Source of the DNA: Nipponacmea schrenckii
Taxonomy: Eukaryota; Mollusca; Gastropoda; Lottiidae
Reading direction: 5' to 3'
Length of the DNA: 64,000 nt
Assembly (NCBI GenBank): GCA_030562195.1
Contig: CM060203.1
Coordinates: forward strand, 12,290,208 to 12,354,207
A program made the position numbers and the translations under genes. Positions 61,736-64,000 of the stretch are shown one piece after another. How positions within the stretch are numbered: the stretch's first letter is position 1; the number at the start of each line of letters is the position of its first letter. Below the pieces are notes generated by a model. That model was not told the origin of the DNA and ran no database searches. It saw only the letters and a program-made list of their open reading frames with translations.

Positions 61736-64000
61736 ATGCCTTACCCACAGGGCAGTTTTTGATAGTACAGTATATTGTTTGTTACACCATCATATAATAG
61801 ATAATGTTACATATTTAACTCGTAAGGTTTTTCAGTGCATGTGTCTGTTTTGAATTTATGAGAAAGTTCATGGAAATATTCTTGAAACTAAATCTTCTAA
61901 AGCCCAGGATTGGAAATTTTGAAAGAAATTTCTCTTGGTATTAAAATTTGGTAGAATAAATCTAGAAGAGAGATTAGAATTGACGTTGTAGCTGATACAT
62001 CTGTAGTTTATCACTGTATACAGATCTTTCTCACCAAGTTAAACTGATAACTTGCTGGATGCTGCAATATGAAGCAATGCTTTAGTCAGAGTATTTTGGA
62101 ATAGTCAAAACTTTGTGAAATATCAGAGTATCAGAGATCTGTCCACTGTTATTTAATTGAGATTATATGCTTCAATGCTAGGAAAAGCTATTCTTTTGAG
62201 AGCTTCAGAAAGTGCATAATTATTTGTTACTTACAAGAGATTAGCTTATGAATATTAATACATTTTGTTATTTGAGATCAAATTATGTATGCTGGTTTTA
62301 CTTAAAACTTGCAGTTTGTATTGAATAAGTTATAAAAATGTGCTTATTTCTACATATGAACAGTAATTGGATCCAAAAGCTAGGTAGACCAAATTAAGTG
62401 TAAAGAAAAAGGTTAAGACACCCAAGGGTAGGTACAGGCCTATTTATAATTAACCTATATATTTATTAGAAGGCATTATTTAATCTTGACCAAGTCTCTA
62501 TAGAATCTCTGAGTAATATCCTCTAACAGCTCATTTTACCATTTAATGTTGCTGACCTCCTTTATCAGGGGTAATATGAATAAATTTTAAAGGAAAAAAC
62601 ACTTGACTTTTGATTCAGTATTTTTCTATTCTCCGCCTATTTTTATAAGTTGAATATGGTGAAGAAGTAATTGTGAAGATAATTTCTAAAGGATGATCTA
62701 TTAATTTATAAAGACCCTGTGAACCGTGTTATATTTGGGTAGTTATTCGTAAACGCAATTTATTTCATACGAAACACCCCTGTTTATTACATGGTCGATT
62801 TACCTTTAGATTCAAATGAAGTCTGAGATAAATATCAATGTTTGATTCCAGTAGTTTTTTTTTAATTAGTACTGCACTTCTTTATTTGGAACCTTCTTTT
62901 ACAACATACTTTAAACACACTTTAATAAGGGTTAGGCAAAGGCAAAGATTTATTAAATGGATTCATTTCGAGTCATGTTACGAATGCATAGATTTTTGCC
63001 ACTCTGAAAATCTTAAAGCACTAGATATACTCTACAATCTTAACAATTGGTTTGAAGTATATTACCAGTAGTGTAAAATATACAACACCAATATATCTGG
63101 TAATGAGTGTTTTTCTTTGTATGTCGTGAATGACAATAAAGATATTAAAACATGTGACACACTATGTGATCTAACTTTGATGTTAATGAATGAATGATAA
63201 AGGTCGTGTCACTGAACCATATCTTAATACACACCGTGTTTCTGTGTGAATAGGTCTATGATATATATATATACTCAGTTTGTCTATCGACACTGATAAA
63301 GTTTGATACAAGTTAGAAGTTGGGTATTTGAGAGTTACTGTTTTGTATAGAGAACTATTGAGTGAGATCATTGATGAAGTTTTAGGATATAATGATTGTA
63401 TTTTGGAGAAATGAAGATTTCAATTTCTGGAAATAGACACAAGACAGTAAAACATTCTCCTTTATCCAAACTTTCTAAGACAGGAACTAAATTCTGATGA
63501 TTAACAGTAGATAAATTTTGATGTACACATGTGTTTCGATATAGAGGATTTAGTCATTTATCACCTTATCCCTCTACTAAAAGGTTTAACTACTTTCCAA
63601 AAAATCCTAAAGACAATTGAAATGCAACAACAGATTGGATGTTCAGAATTAAGATTTTCTAATAATAATACTAGTGATTTGTTCTGTTCAGATATGAATA
63701 TTTATTCTATTTGATTGAACTGTTATCTGGATAAGTTAAGGTAAGTTATGCAGCTAATCTTTAATATGAATTAATAAGGGTTTATCAGAAAGAGTTTATC
63801 TTAATCTCTCGCTGTATTTCTTCAACAAATGATATTTTTTCAGAGAGCTTCATTTTCATACCATTGATCAGATATATCTGGTATTCCATGTGGAAGACCT
63901 TCAATATCATTTCCATGTCATTTATGAGAAATTTTAACTGGTTTGTCTAATACGCATCCTCTTTACAGAATCCATTATACAGTTTTAAAACCATCCTAAA
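61736..64000. other. AT-rich right end, no supported gene
   Basis: Open frames at 62838-63071 and 63529-63714 show no recognisable domain and no matching splice sites. Nothing else recognised. Confidence 0.5.

Noticed and set aside
62838..63071. 77-aa ORF beginning MFDSSSFFL
   Set aside because: AT-driven open frame without homology or splice context.
63840..63960. Candidate terminal exon after TTTTTCAG at 63842
   Set aside because: The frame required by the preceding phase-0 exon hits a stop after seven codons and no donor follows.

Overview
The window is eukaryotic nuclear DNA from an invertebrate, most likely a lophotrochozoan and probably a mollusc. It is AT-rich, with many small phase-consistent GT-AG introns, two genes that align closely with known animal proteins (my comparison is from memory of the human sequences), and a dense load of minisatellites and small inverted-repeat transposons. 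One satellite-cored element resembles the 'pearl' elements described in bivalves. The taxon assignment is inference; nothing here fixes the species.

Layout. (1) 1-5712, minus strand: the 5' two thirds of a RACGAP1 (MgcRacGAP/CYK-4) orthologue. Fourteen coding exons are resolved; the gene runs off the left edge inside its RhoGAP domain. (2) 5713-9958: spacer with a possible cell-cycle promoter, a degenerate satellite interrupted by a decayed LINE 3' end, a 30-bp minisatellite and the MGAT5 3' UTR. (3) 9959-24355, minus strand: a complete 17-coding-exon MGAT5 orthologue (N-acetylglucosaminyltransferase V, GT18), 754 residues by exon arithmetic. Its introns hold three minisatellites and an inverted pair of 0.8-kb transposons. 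(4) 24371-37036: a repeat-rich stretch, probably the 5' UTR intron region of MGAT5. It holds a TTAA-type MITE, a nested complex of TTAA elements making a roughly 1-kb-armed inverted repeat, a mariner-family fossil, a 2.1-kb satellite-cored element, and a 1-kb element whose ends carry 13 copies of an AAACGGTAAC motif. (5) 37037-37505: a candidate bidirectional promoter with an ETS/CRE composite site. (6) 38252-64000, plus strand: the first three coding exons of an unrecognised basic, probably coiled-coil protein. Its second coding intron contains, on the opposite strand, a single-exon RING/B-box/coiled-coil/MATH protein (TRIM37-like architecture, 540 aa). From 47060 to the right edge I see no secure coding exon, only minisatellites, MITEs and two possible alternative first exons.

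The two identified genes work separately. RACGAP1 acts in cytokinesis as part of centralspindlin, and MGAT5 in Golgi N-glycan branching. The most distinctive content is in the repeats: precise TTAA insertions with a recognisable empty site, the AAACGGTAAC-ended element, a possible hammerhead-like core, and inverted transposons flanking four MGAT5 exons.
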